NCBI GenBank assembly: GCA_963717515.1
Contig: OY970338.1
Coordinates: 1,364,001 to 1,428,000, forward strand
Source of the DNA: CAYXZQ01 sp963717515
GTDB taxonomy: Archaea; Nanobdellota; Nanobdellia; Woesearchaeales; DSVV01
DNA: 64,000 nucleotides
Reading direction: 5' to 3'
Shown: positions 7,110 through 15,803 of the stretch, piece after piece
Layout of the letters: each line of letters opens with the position of its first letter
How positions within the stretch are numbered: the stretch's first letter is position 1
The notes under the pieces: generated by a model
What the model was told of the DNA's origin: nothing
What the model saw: only the letters and a program-made list of their open reading frames with translations
The model's database searches: none
Program-made: the position numbers and the translations under genes

Positions 7110-7709
7110 ATGACAGAAGAACAACTATTGGTCCCTACAAAGAATTATCTGAAGTCAGGGATCCATATCGGGACTAAATTCAAGACAAAGTACATGGAAT
7201 CATTCATATACAAGACAAGGCCCGACGGGCTTTCAGTGCTCAATCTCCAGAAGATTGACGACCGGCTCAAGGTGTTTGCAAATTTCCTCTCCCAGTACGC
7301 GCCTGAGGACATTCTCATCGCCAGCAGGAGGGAGAACGGCTGGAAGGCTGTGAAAATGTTCGAGAAGCTTACAGGGGCCAAGGTATTTGCAGGCAGGTAT
7401 CCTCCGGGAATACTTACCAACCCGAACCTTGTCAATTTCATGGAAAAGAAGGTCATAGTAGTGATAGACACATGGCCTGACAGGAATGTCGTCAATGATG
7501 CGATGCAGATAGGCATACCGGTGATCGCTCTCTGCGATACGAACAACCAGGCTAACAATGTTGATCTCGTTGTCCCATGCAACAACAAGGGAAAGAAGAG
7601 CATCGGCCTTGTGTTCTACATCCTCGCAAGGGAATACATGCTCAAGAGGGGCATGATAAAGTCAGCTGAAGAATTCACAGCAACACTCGATGATTTTGCC
7701 GATCCTTGA
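7110..7709 (+). CDS. rps2: 30S ribosomal protein S2
   Basis: 199 residues, in line with archaeal S2. The N terminus carries the G-I-H-I-G-T-K motif, followed by conserved I-Y-K-T-R-P-D-G, P-P-G-x-L-T-N-P and D-x-N-N-Q-A-N-N-V-D-L-V-V-P-C-N-N-K-G-K-K-S segments typical of the archaeal/eukaryal SA type. It is a structural protein of the small subunit near the head-body junction. In many archaea S2 lies after RpoN/RpoK downstream of S9; here it is alone with its own structured leader and strong GGAGGAGG site. The C terminus converges on radB, 6 bp away. Confidence 0.97.
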   Translation: MTEEQLLVPTKNYLKSGIHIGTKFKTKYMESFIYKTRPDGLSVLNLQKIDDRLKVFANFLSQYAPEDILIASRRENGWKAVKMFEKLTGAKVFAGRYPPGILTNPNLVNFMEKKVIVVIDTWPDRNVVNDAMQIGIPVIALCDTNNQANNVDLVVPCNNKGKKSIGLVFYILAREYMLKRGMIKSAEEFTATLDDFADP

Positions 7710-7715
7710 TAATGT

Positions 7716-8396
7716 TCAGCTGATCTCGGCAAAACCTTTTTCTTTTATTTCTATTATGATCTCTTTGTTTTCAGGAAGTGACCTGTGCTTCTTGATGATG
7801 ATTTTTCTCCTTGTCCTGAACTTGAGCAGCTCTAGCAGGCATTTGCTGCTGTATCTCAGTATGTCTCCCCCTACCATCTTTACAGAATCCCGCTCATCAA
7901 AATCACTGTAGACCTGGTTTGTCAGGAGTACAGGGATGTTTCTTGTCCGTGTTATCTCGTTCAGGATGGAAATCTGGACACCCATCTCATTGTTGACATG
8001 CTTGATGTCCTTGGTCTTTCCGCATTCTATCCTGTAGAGCATCGAGATGGTGTCGACAACTATCAGGCCGATCTTCTCATTCACCATCTGACGGACATTT
8101 CCGAACACCCTCTTCTGCTCTTCAAAGCTTGTTGGCTTGAGGATGAGTATGTTTTTCAGGACATCTTCATCATACCCTTCAAGCTGGCGCAGCCTGTCGA
8201 TCGAGAACCCACCCTCTGTATCGATGAAGATGATTTTCTTTCCTGATTTGGTGACGGATATGGAGGCGAGCAGGCACATAGTCGTCTTTCCGCTGCCTGC
8301 AGGTCCGTAGACAGTGCTTATTATGTCCTTTTCATATCCTCCGTCAAGCAGGCTGTCTATGGCATCTGAGCCAGAGCTGATCCTTTTGATTTCCAT
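7716..8396 (-). CDS. radB: DNA repair and recombination protein RadB
   Basis: 226 residues consisting of a RecA-type ATPase core without the N-terminal helix-hairpin-helix domain of RadA. Walker A is G-P-A-G-S-G-K-T-T near residue 31 and Walker B L-I-V-V-D-T near 116. Family knowledge: RadB is an archaeal RadA paralogue that binds DNA and modulates recombination without being a strong strand-exchange protein. A T-A-T-A-T element at about 8422-8430 gives a nearly leaderless message. A KaiC-like protein is the alternative, but the short length and the S-G-S-D-A-I-D-S-L-L-D-G-G opening favour RadB. Confidence 0.87.
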   Translation of the reverse strand: MEIKRISSGSDAIDSLLDGGYEKDIISTVYGPAGSGKTTMCLLASISVTKSGKKIIFIDTEGGFSIDRLRQLEGYDEDVLKNILILKPTSFEEQKRVFGNVRQMVNEKIGLIVVDTISMLYRIECGKTKDIKHVNNEMGVQISILNEITRTRNIPVLLTNQVYSDFDERDSVKMVGGDILRYSSKCLLELLKFRTRRKIIIKKHRSLPENKEIIIEIKEKGFAEIS

Positions 8397-8507
8397 CGAG
8401 GAAAAAGAATAAAAAGTTAGTATATATGTTTTGCTGTTTTTCCGGGAAAGGCAGGTCCATTGAGCTGTTAAATCCAGGACCTGCCTCAGTACCTGTCATA
8501 GGCTGAT

Positions 8508-9413
8508 TCAGGCCTTTTGTCCTGACATAAGCATCCTGCCTGCTGAATAGCTGAAGCTGAAAACCAAAGCCATACCTATGATGCCTGCTGCCAGAGCCGA
8601 AAGATATCCCTCAATTCCCGGTAATGAGTATCCTGCCAAAGGCTGGAATGTATGTATGACTGTCGCTTTGTCATAGAAGCCCAGGTTCAGGGCGACTTTT
8701 TCAAGACCGTCAGGGCTCTGCGAGGCAAATGGCAATGCAAGGGACATTATGGCCAATGCACCAAGTGTTGAGAATGCGACAAACCTTGCCAGGCCTGGAA
8801 TCCTTTTCCTGTCAAGGAGCTCATGCCTGGTATTATGGATGAAGAGGAGGATGCTTCCGGTGATAAGTCCCTCTCCGATGCCGATGAACAGATGGGTCAT
8901 GAACATTGCAGGGACTGTTTTCAAGAAAGCAAACTCACCGCCGACACTTAGCAGGACAGCACAGCTGAGCGATGCGGCAAGGACGCTAATCCATGCTGCA
9001 AAGAACCCGCCGACAACCGTGTGTTTTTTGAGCCTGGTGTAAACGAAATGCGCTGAATACGATGCGACAATCGCCATATTGAGGATATTGACGCCGATAG
9101 CGAGGCTTCCGCCGTCAGCGAAGACAAATGCCTGGACAATGAGGACTGCTGCAATCACGAGGACTGCTGCCTCAGGCCCGAGAAGGATTGCGCAGAGCGC
9201 AGCGCCTAGGAAATGGCCCGATGTGCCGTTGCCAATCGAGAAATTGAGCATCTGGAAGCCGAACACCGCAGCTGCAAGCCCGGACATCAGGAGAGCTTTC
9301 TGCATTGTCATCCACTTCCTTGCGCTCAGTGCAGAGCGGATGAGGATGCCGGAAGCGAAAGCCAGAATGGCTACACAGACCCAGCTTGTTATGAAACCGT
9401 CAGGAGTATGCAT
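8508..9413 (-). CDS. CbiM/NikM-type cobalt or nickel uptake protein with fused CbiN/NikN-like C-terminus
   Basis: 301 residues. It opens with M-H-T-P-D-G-F, the N-terminal loop in which His2 helps bind Ni or Co; the ATG at 9413 is chosen for that reason and for the AGGTGA site just upstream, rather than a start 7 codons earlier. Multiple membrane helices, then a C-terminal P-D-G-L-E motif near residue 240 with two more helices, the signature of the small N subunit fused to M. This is the substrate-binding component of an ECF-type Ni/Co importer. No transmembrane CbiQ or ATPase CbiO gene is adjacent, so it either works alone or uses components encoded elsewhere. Confidence 0.9.
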   Translation of the reverse strand: MHTPDGFITSWVCVAILAFASGILIRSALSARKWMTMQKALLMSGLAAAVFGFQMLNFSIGNGTSGHFLGAALCAILLGPEAAVLVIAAVLIVQAFVFADGGSLAIGVNILNMAIVASYSAHFVYTRLKKHTVVGGFFAAWISVLAASLSCAVLLSVGGEFAFLKTVPAMFMTHLFIGIGEGLITGSILLFIHNTRHELLDRKRIPGLARFVAFSTLGALAIMSLALPFASQSPDGLEKVALNLGFYDKATVIHTFQPLAGYSLPGIEGYLSALAAGIIGMALVFSFSYSAGRMLMSGQKA

Positions 9414-9442
9414 GAAAATCACCTCTTTGTCCAATTCCGGAT

Positions 9443-9478
9443 TATGCTATTATAAAAATATTACGATTTTTATGCTAT
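9443..9478. promoter_or_regulatory. Dyad within direct repeats upstream of the metal transporter
   Basis: Inverted repeat ATAAAAAT (9452-9459) and ATTTTTAT (9466-9473) around ATTACG, framed by the direct repeat TATGCTAT at 9443-9450 and 9471-9478. It sits 30-65 bp before the transporter start, where a metal-responsive repressor would bind. It does not match the E. coli NikR consensus. Confidence 0.45.
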
Positions 9479-9563
9479 AAAGAGAAAAATTTAAATATTT
9501 CTAACATGAAATTTAGTATTATACATTATATAGTTCGTTGGGATATTTCGAGGGTAATCATAG

Positions 9564-10385
9564 ATGTTCGCATTTTCGGGGAGAAAGGGGCAGCTGACAG
9601 TTTTTATGATATTGGGCCTCATCATCCTCCTGAGCATAGGCCTGCTGCTCATGTATTCTTCGATGCTGAGAAAAGGCAGGATATCTGGACAGTACATGAA
9701 TTCCCCAACAGAGAAGACAGGCATGATGGAATCATATGTCGAATCCTGCCTGAACATGGCTGCTGTCAAGACCCTTGTAAGGTTCGGCTATCAGGGCGGA
9801 GAATTCGACTTTCTAAATCCCATGTGGTTCAAGACTCTGAACAGCCATAAGCTCGCATACGGTCTTAAATTTGGATACAACCTGATACCTTCAAAGGAAG
9901 AGGCACAGCTCAGGCTTCAGAGCCAGATGGACAAAGAGATCCAAAAATGCATGGACTTTGGCACTTTCGAAAACTATGGAATCAATGTCACCGGGACAGA
10001 TGGGGTGAAAACCAACATCCTGCTTGGGGAAAAATCGACAATCATTTCTGTGGATACTCCTCTGGTGATGTCTGAAAACGGCAGGAGGGTATCTGTAATT
10101 TCAGATTTCCGCAAGGAGCTTCATCTGGAACTTGCCAATGTCCTTATCCTTGCTTTCAATCTCGCTGAGCAGATAAAAGATTCCTCAACTCCATTTGACC
10201 TTTCAAAACTCGACCTGTCATGCAGCAGGATAATGGCATGTTATGAAGGCAGCGGCCTATTAAGGATAATATCCTACAATTCGTTTGGGGAAGAGCCGTT
10301 CTATATCTACCAGTTCGCCATAGACAGGGAAATACTGCCTGCATGCACAAGCATGGAGAACCTGAACAGGGGTGTGTGCCGATGA
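9564..10385 (+). CDS. Prepilin-like secreted protein
   Basis: 273 residues with a class III (prepilin-type) N terminus: G-R-K-G-Q-L then a hydrophobic helix (about residues 10-30). Cleavage by an archaeal prepilin peptidase would fall after the Gly. The region after the helix (V-E-S-C near residue 60, F-G-Y-Q-G-G-E, later Q-K-C-M-D-F then F-E-N-Y-G-I-N-V) matches the same order of elements in the 1285-aa protein at 39354, so the two share an N-terminal domain. The stop overlaps the start of the next gene. Function in surface filament or adhesin assembly is inferred. Confidence 0.75.
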   Translation: MFAFSGRKGQLTVFMILGLIILLSIGLLLMYSSMLRKGRISGQYMNSPTEKTGMMESYVESCLNMAAVKTLVRFGYQGGEFDFLNPMWFKTLNSHKLAYGLKFGYNLIPSKEEAQLRLQSQMDKEIQKCMDFGTFENYGINVTGTDGVKTNILLGEKSTIISVDTPLVMSENGRRVSVISDFRKELHLELANVLILAFNLAEQIKDSSTPFDLSKLDLSCSRIMACYEGSGLLRIISYNSFGEEPFYIYQFAIDREILPACTSMENLNRGVCR

Positions 10386-12874
10386 CAGGACAGAGGCTGT
10401 TAGCTTTTACGATGGTGATGGTACTCTGCATCCCACTATGCCTATCTATCGTGGACAATGACATGGACGGCTACTGTGATGTCGAGAGCATAGGTTGCAA
10501 GTCAGATTACTGCCTCAACACCCCTTTGGGCGAAATTGTCGATTATTATGGATGTTCATGCAGCCAGAAGACAGCCGCGACCTGCCAGGGAGAATGGTGT
10601 TGTCAATCAAGCTACGACGAGTGCGGTGAATCATGCTCTGACATTGATTTCACAGCTGTATGCACACAAGGGGCAGGAAGCAAATGCGGACTGTACCGCG
10701 ATTGCCTTCCTGACGGATGCTATTCCACACAGGAGACTTATTGGTATGATTTTCCGGAGTCTGGGCACGATTATTGTGAGAACGGCAGATGCATCAATTA
10801 CTCATGCGAACCTGTCGTAGAGAACTTGACCAATGGGTCAAACTGCGATTACGAGTATTGCCAGAAGACATATGGAGATGGCTTTTCTTGCCATAGCTCA
10901 GATTATTTCGAATCAGAATGTGCAGGATCAGGGACTGTGATTAATGGCTCCTCCTGCATGATGCTTGCAGGCGGGACAGGGATGTGCGTGAGCTGTGATT
11001 CCGGTTGCGAGGACACTGACCAGGGGATTAATTACATGGAATACGGCGCTGTCATCAAGAACAATACTGCCTTCCCAGACAGCTGTATCAATCCGAACTC
11101 AAGCTTAGAGTACTACTGCGACATATATGGCAATGTCCAGAAGACATATATCAATTGTCCTGATTATTCAAAAGCCTGCGAAAACGGGAGATGCGTCGAT
11201 TCTGGAGTGGTAATGTATGGTGTACAGTGTAGTGATGTGGACAGCTGCGGGCCAGGACTTAGCTGCGCAACCGGGCCAGGAGGAGCAGGGAAGGTCTGCT
11301 GCAATCCGGATGAATGTTATAATGGTGCTGGTTGTGTCAATAGCGGAGACCGGGCAGACTACCTTGGAACTACATATTTGTGCAGATCAGGCTTTTGGGA
11401 GGAGATGCTCTCCCTCGGCTGCTATATATCTGATTCAGGCTGCCCAGGAGTGAGCCTGATATCAATGGGAAACCTTGCCGATTCCCACGTGTCGATGCCT
11501 GGGACAAACCCTGACCACCACTACACTCTCTGCTGCGATCCAGCCCATGTAAGCCTAGAAAGCTCAGGGGATTACATCTTCTCACTTTCAAACCCGCCTG
11601 ATGATGCCCATGTGTCTGTGTTCGAGGGCTCAGCATTCCCAAATAAGATATACCTAAAGCCTGATGCAGGCTCAGTGCAATGCAGTGTGAGGGAAGCCTG
11701 CAACAGCGATGAAGAATGCCTCTTTTCCCTTTCAGATGATATAGGCGATGCTCACATCGCAGACTGCAGCAGCCAATATTTCAAGAAGAGGCTGTGCTGC
11801 GGGCTTTATCCTGATGCTTCTGACAGGGCACCGCCCATGGTCTCAGCAGAATATGACGGTGATGCTGTCCATGTTGTGACCAATGAATGGGCCGGATGCA
11901 AACTGCAGGTTGCCGGGACTGAGATACCCTGCACATCCAGCGATTGCCAGGAGCATGACCTTCCTGGAAAGATATTCGGACGGGAGTTTGTATCATGCAC
12001 TGATTCAGACAACAACACGAACAGCGACAATATGATAGGCAGCTGTTATGATGGAACACCGATGGATTCATGCACTGCAGAGAAACCCAAGTACTGCAGC
12101 CTGGGCACGATTGCCGAAGACTGCAGGAAATGCGGCTGTCCTGCAGAGGCACCGCACTGCGACGATGACGGGACATGCAGATCGCTTGAGTGCCTGGAAG
12201 GTACACCGACAATAGGGACATCAATGACGGAATATCTCTTGAATCTTGGAAATCCAATCATCAGGGAGACTGCTGAGAAGGCGCTTCAGGAATACGCTGA
12301 TTTTATCCATGTCGACAAGGATTCCCTGAACACAGCGGATGAATATATAGAGGCTGTATCTTATTATGTCGATAGAAGAATGACTTATGTCCATGATGAT
12401 TCCCAGCCAGTTAGGGTCCTGGGAATCACTGTAGGGTCTGATGATGATCACACTCAATCAGCTCTTGAAACAATCAGATCAAGCGGGGGAAGATGCAACA
12501 ACTTATATTGTGGTGACTGCGAGGACTTCTCAATCCTGAGGCTGGCACTGCTGAGGGCATTGGGTGTAAAATGGGATTGCGCCTTTGGAGCTGATCATTT
12601 CGAAGGCAGTGGAGGCCATTCATATGATATAGTAATTTATGAAGGTGCTTATCGCATAATGGATTATCGGTTCATCGGGGAATATTTCACTTACAGATGG
12701 AATGAACACATAACAGACAATGTCTGGAATGATTATCTTGGAATGTTTTGGTTAAATTCTGGGAATCAGAAACAATACGCGTACAATTATCCGGAAGAAT
12801 CAGTAAATTATCCGGATAAATGCCGCACATCGGCATGGTCTTATGATACATATTATACGGACATATGTCCGTAG
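10382..12874 (+). CDS. Cys-rich secreted protein with C-terminal transglutaminase-like domain
   Basis: 830 residues from an ATG overlapping the previous stop (ATGA). A signal peptide is followed by a Ca-loop-like D-N-D-M-D-G-Y segment and about 500 residues very rich in cysteine, suited to a disulfide-stabilised extracellular stalk. The last 170 residues hold a transglutaminase-like fold: Cys in C-G-D-C-E-D-F-S, His in G-G-H-S-Y-D and Asp in R-I-M-D-Y, the expected Cys-His-Asp triad order. Such domains are cysteine peptidases or protein cross-linkers. It is coupled to the prepilin-like gene upstream and followed after 11 bp by another surface protein. Confidence 0.8.
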   Translation: MTGQRLLAFTMVMVLCIPLCLSIVDNDMDGYCDVESIGCKSDYCLNTPLGEIVDYYGCSCSQKTAATCQGEWCCQSSYDECGESCSDIDFTAVCTQGAGSKCGLYRDCLPDGCYSTQETYWYDFPESGHDYCENGRCINYSCEPVVENLTNGSNCDYEYCQKTYGDGFSCHSSDYFESECAGSGTVINGSSCMMLAGGTGMCVSCDSGCEDTDQGINYMEYGAVIKNNTAFPDSCINPNSSLEYYCDIYGNVQKTYINCPDYSKACENGRCVDSGVVMYGVQCSDVDSCGPGLSCATGPGGAGKVCCNPDECYNGAGCVNSGDRADYLGTTYLCRSGFWEEMLSLGCYISDSGCPGVSLISMGNLADSHVSMPGTNPDHHYTLCCDPAHVSLESSGDYIFSLSNPPDDAHVSVFEGSAFPNKIYLKPDAGSVQCSVREACNSDEECLFSLSDDIGDAHIADCSSQYFKKRLCCGLYPDASDRAPPMVSAEYDGDAVHVVTNEWAGCKLQVAGTEIPCTSSDCQEHDLPGKIFGREFVSCTDSDNNTNSDNMIGSCYDGTPMDSCTAEKPKYCSLGTIAEDCRKCGCPAEAPHCDDDGTCRSLECLEGTPTIGTSMTEYLLNLGNPIIRETAEKALQEYADFIHVDKDSLNTADEYIEAVSYYVDRRMTYVHDDSQPVRVLGITVGSDDDHTQSALETIRSSGGRCNNLYCGDCEDFSILRLALLRALGVKWDCAFGADHFEGSGGHSYDIVIYEGAYRIMDYRFIGEYFTYRWNEHITDNVWNDYLGMFWLNSGNQKQYAYNYPEESVNYPDKCRTSAWSYDTYYTDICP

Positions 12875-12885
12875 GAGGACGAAAA

Positions 12886-13323
12886 ATGAAAATCCATATC
12901 AAGAACTGGCATATGTTTTATTTTGTTGTCGCATTGATTGCGTTCATCTGCCTTGGCATAGTATTTGCAGTATATGACCCTACAATGGGCTCGCATGAGA
13001 CCCTCTGGAGCGACAGGATAGAGCCGAAGACTAGCGATAAGATAATTATAAGCGGTAATGTCGAGGTTACTGGAGACCTGACAATAGATGGTGAAATGAC
13101 AGGAAGCGGGGCAATATCAGGGGGTTCTGTCCCTGTCTTTATAATGTCAAAAGGATGCGCTGGTTCTGGACTTCTAACTTTGGAATCAACCTGTAGAACA
13201 ATAGCTTGTCAAGAGACAAATGGTGATCCTTATTATTATGATTGTCAGGGACAATGCAATGGTGGAAACCCGGCTGGAGGCATCTGCGTCAATCAATTAG
13301 TTGGAAATTTTGTCAAGGAATGA
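12886..13323 (+). CDS. Membrane-anchored surface protein
   Basis: 145 residues from the ATG at 12886, preceded by GGAGG at 12873-12877. One hydrophobic helix near the N terminus (about residues 10-30), then an extracellular part with a short V-T-G-D-L-T-I-D-G-E-M-T-G-S-G beta repeat of the polymer-like kind seen in fibre proteins, and a C-terminal part with six cysteines. Not assigned to a family. Third gene of the 9564-13323 operon; probably a partner of the transglutaminase-like protein. Confidence 0.7.
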   Translation: MKIHIKNWHMFYFVVALIAFICLGIVFAVYDPTMGSHETLWSDRIEPKTSDKIIISGNVEVTGDLTIDGEMTGSGAISGGSVPVFIMSKGCAGSGLLTLESTCRTIACQETNGDPYYYDCQGQCNGGNPAGGICVNQLVGNFVKE

Positions 13324-13352
13324 AAAGATATATTTAAAGTAATTAAGAAAAC

Positions 13353-13363
13353 TTTATATATAC
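13353..13363 (+). promoter_or_regulatory. TATA box of the lipoprotein gene
   Basis: CTTTATATATA centred about 27 nt before the ATG at 13385, so the message is expected to be leaderless. Confidence 0.5.
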
Positions 13364-13384
13364 CTGAAATAAGAAACAAGGATA

Positions 13385-13591
13385 ATGAAACTCAACAGAT
13401 TCGTCAAGCTGTTTCTCATCATCACAGCCATATTCCTTGTCATCTTCTCGACGATGATAATCGCCGGGTGTGCAGGGAACGGCTCAGACAAGAGCGACAG
13501 CGGATGTGGATGTGACAACTGCAGCAGTTGTGGGAATAATGGCTGTGATTCAGGCGACAGCGCGACAAACCAGGGCAATGTCGGGAAATAG
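13385..13591 (+). CDS. Small Cys-rich lipoprotein
   Basis: 68 residues: basic N terminus, a hydrophobic stretch of about 20 residues and the lipobox I-A-G-C at residues 26-29, then a Gly/Ser/Asp/Cys-rich tail with six closely spaced cysteines (C-G-C-D-N-C-S-S-C pattern). In bacteria such a precursor would be diacylated on the lipobox Cys and cleaved just before it. The next gene on the same strand encodes an Lgt-like protein, which makes the pairing notable in an archaeon. The tail could bind metal. Confidence 0.72.
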   Translation: MKLNRFVKLFLIITAIFLVIFSTMIIAGCAGNGSDKSDSGCGCDNCSSCGNNGCDSGDSATNQGNVGK

Positions 13592-13649
13592 GTAGGTAAA
13601 AATTATCCCGTACCAGACCCATCAGGTATTAATCGTATTTCCTGAATTC

Positions 13650-14429
13650 ATGATCGGCGCCCTGAAGTTCGGACCGAGACACATCCCTACATATCTCTTG
13701 ACTGCAGTCACTGCAGGCATTGTAGCTTTCTTCCTGGCTGTAAGGGAAGCTAAAAGAAGAAAATACAATGTAAAGGAAGTCGTCTATTTCTGGATTGCTT
13801 GCCTGCTCGGAGGTATGGCCCTCTCCAGGCTGTTCTATTTCATCTTCTTCTACAGGGCAGGTTTCTGGCGTTCGTTTGTACTGTTCTTCGACCCGTCCAA
13901 GTCAGGGCTGTCTTCATTCGGTGGCTTGCTTGGCGCGGCGCTTACCGGGATCATATATCATCTTGCAATAAAAAGAAAGAACAGGAAGACAAATGTGTGG
14001 AGGCTCCTTGACATCTCGTCCATAGGGCTCATGCTCGGGCTTGCCATAGGGAGAGTGGGTTGCTTCTTTGCAGGTTGCTGCTATGGAAAGCTGGTCGTCC
14101 ACAACATCCCTTGGGCAGTGGACTATCTGGGCGGGCCCAGACATCCCACACAGCTATACGACCTGCTCAACGCCTTGTTTGTCTTCGGGGTTGTCCAGAG
14201 GCTGAAATACAAGAGATTATTCGATGGTGCCCTGATCCTTGCCAATCTCGGGCTGTATTCATTCATCAGGATAATAATCGAGTTCTTCAGGGTGGGGCCG
14301 AGGATTGGCTGGATAACGTACAACCAGATATTCTACATCTTCATGCTCGCTGGCTGTTCAATACTATTTGTTTACAAATACAAGAAATCCATAAAAAGTA
14401 AATCCGTCAAAAACGCTAAATCTTTTTAA
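13650..14429 (+). CDS. Prolipoprotein diacylglyceryl transferase-like membrane protein
   Basis: 259 residues with about seven membrane helices. It matches the Lgt family: a G-R-V-G-C-F-F-A-G-C-C-Y-G segment near residue 135 (Lgt signature G-R-x-G-x-x-x-x-G), H-P-T-Q-L-Y-D near 165, and R-I-I-I-E-F-F-R near 210 (R-x-x-x-E-F-F-R in bacteria). The His of the bacterial H-G-G motif is replaced: the sequence reads S-S-F-G-G near residue 90. In bacteria Lgt transfers diacylglycerol from phosphatidylglycerol to the lipobox Cys; archaeal lipids are ethers, so the donor here would differ. It lies 58 bp after a lipobox-bearing gene. Its end overlaps the convergent cysS by 14 bp. Confidence 0.83.
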   Translation: MIGALKFGPRHIPTYLLTAVTAGIVAFFLAVREAKRRKYNVKEVVYFWIACLLGGMALSRLFYFIFFYRAGFWRSFVLFFDPSKSGLSSFGGLLGAALTGIIYHLAIKRKNRKTNVWRLLDISSIGLMLGLAIGRVGCFFAGCCYGKLVVHNIPWAVDYLGGPRHPTQLYDLLNALFVFGVVQRLKYKRLFDGALILANLGLYSFIRIIIEFFRVGPRIGWITYNQIFYIFMLAGCSILFVYKYKKSIKSKSVKNAKSF

Positions 14430-15798
14430 TTTTTGGACCGTCAGGAGTGTCGTCGACAGAAAACCCTAGCTCCATTATCCTGTCTCTTGCAGCATCGGCT
14501 TTTTTGAAATCCTTATCCTTCCTTGCCTTTTCCCTTTCACCAACGAGTTTCAGAACCTCTTTTGGAACATGGATATCCTCTCTGCCCAATACTCCAAGGA
14601 CCTTGTCAAAGCCCTTCATTGCATCAAGCACCTTCCCTGCATCTTTTCTGCTGAGCTCGAGCTTGTTCACTTCCTTCACAAGCTCAAATATCCTTGCCAG
14701 GGCTCCACTGATGTTGAGGTCATTGTCCATCTCTTCAGAAAAACCGTCTTTTGCAACTTTTATCATCCCGTCGATATCCAGGCTGTCTTTTTTCCCGCCG
14801 GATGACTCGAGCCTCTCCATGAATTCCATCAGCCTGTCCACTGCATTCTGGGCAGCCTCAAGGCCCTCGAATGTGAAATTAAGCGGCTGCTTGTAGTGGG
14901 CAGAAAGGAGCAGGTACCTGATAGCCTTTGGATTGTATCCCTTCTCCAGCAGGTCCCTGAGGGTGTAGAAATTGCCGAGAGATTTCGACATCTTCTTGCC
15001 GTCGACAAGTATGTACTCGTTATGGAACCAGTACTTCACGAACTTCCTGCCGGTTGCAGCCTCGCTCTGGGCGATCTCATTCTCATGATGCGGGAATATC
15101 AGGTCGATGCCTCCTGAATGGATATCAAGGCTCTCCCCGATGTTCTCCATGGACATTGCCGAGCATTCTATGTGCCAGCCAGGCCTTCCCATGCCTATCT
15201 CCGTCTCCCAGAATACATCACCGTCATCAGGTGTCCAGAATTTCCACAAAGCAAAATCATGCACATTTTCCTTGTCATACTCATCAGATGATACCCTTGC
15301 ACCTGATTTCCTTTCAGATAGGTCGATCTTTGAGAGCTTCCCATAATCACTGAACTTTGATATCTTGAAGTAGATTCCGTCATCAGTCTTGTAAGCCAAC
15401 CCTTTGTCAAGCAGTGTCTTAATGAGCCTGATCATGGCAGGGATGGATTCTGTCGCCCTTGGAAATATGTCTGCAGGTTCTATGTTGAGTGTCTTCAGGT
15501 CATCAAAGAATGCTTCTGTGTACCTGTCGCAGAATTCCTTCAGGCTCATCCCCTCTTTTCTTGAATCCCTGATGGTCTTGTCATCTACATCAGTGATATT
15601 CATTATGTGCCTGACATTGTAGCCGGAGTATTCGAGGTACCGCTTGAGGATGTCTGAGGCCATGTATGCCCTGAAATTCCCGATATGCGCGAAATTATAC
15701 ACGGTCGGACCGCAGCTGTAGAAAGTGACCAGCCCTTTCTTCATCGGCTTGAAGAGCTCTTTTTTCCTTGAAAGGGTATTGAATATCTTAAACGCCAT
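14416..15798 (-). CDS. cysS: Cysteinyl-tRNA synthetase
   Basis: 460 residues, the normal length. Class I signature H-I-G-N near residue 37 (in V-Y-N-F-A-H-I-G-N), K-M-S-K-S near residue 268, and the zinc ligands including Cys in Y-S-C-G-P and H-I-E-C-S. It charges tRNA-Cys. It begins 5 bp after the dCMP deaminase gene, forming an operon with it. The C-terminal helical part (residues 390-460) is standard. Confidence 0.97.
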   Translation of the reverse strand: MAFKIFNTLSRKKELFKPMKKGLVTFYSCGPTVYNFAHIGNFRAYMASDILKRYLEYSGYNVRHIMNITDVDDKTIRDSRKEGMSLKEFCDRYTEAFFDDLKTLNIEPADIFPRATESIPAMIRLIKTLLDKGLAYKTDDGIYFKISKFSDYGKLSKIDLSERKSGARVSSDEYDKENVHDFALWKFWTPDDGDVFWETEIGMGRPGWHIECSAMSMENIGESLDIHSGGIDLIFPHHENEIAQSEAATGRKFVKYWFHNEYILVDGKKMSKSLGNFYTLRDLLEKGYNPKAIRYLLLSAHYKQPLNFTFEGLEAAQNAVDRLMEFMERLESSGGKKDSLDIDGMIKVAKDGFSEEMDNDLNISGALARIFELVKEVNKLELSRKDAGKVLDAMKGFDKVLGVLGREDIHVPKEVLKLVGEREKARKDKDFKKADAARDRIMELGFSVDDTPDGPKIKKI

Positions 15799-15803
15799 TC
15801 ACA

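Noticed and set aside
10343..10384. Upstream start for the transglutaminase-like gene
   Set aside because: The added 13 residues are hydrophilic and would precede a standard signal peptide; the ATGA overlap at 10382 is the natural start.
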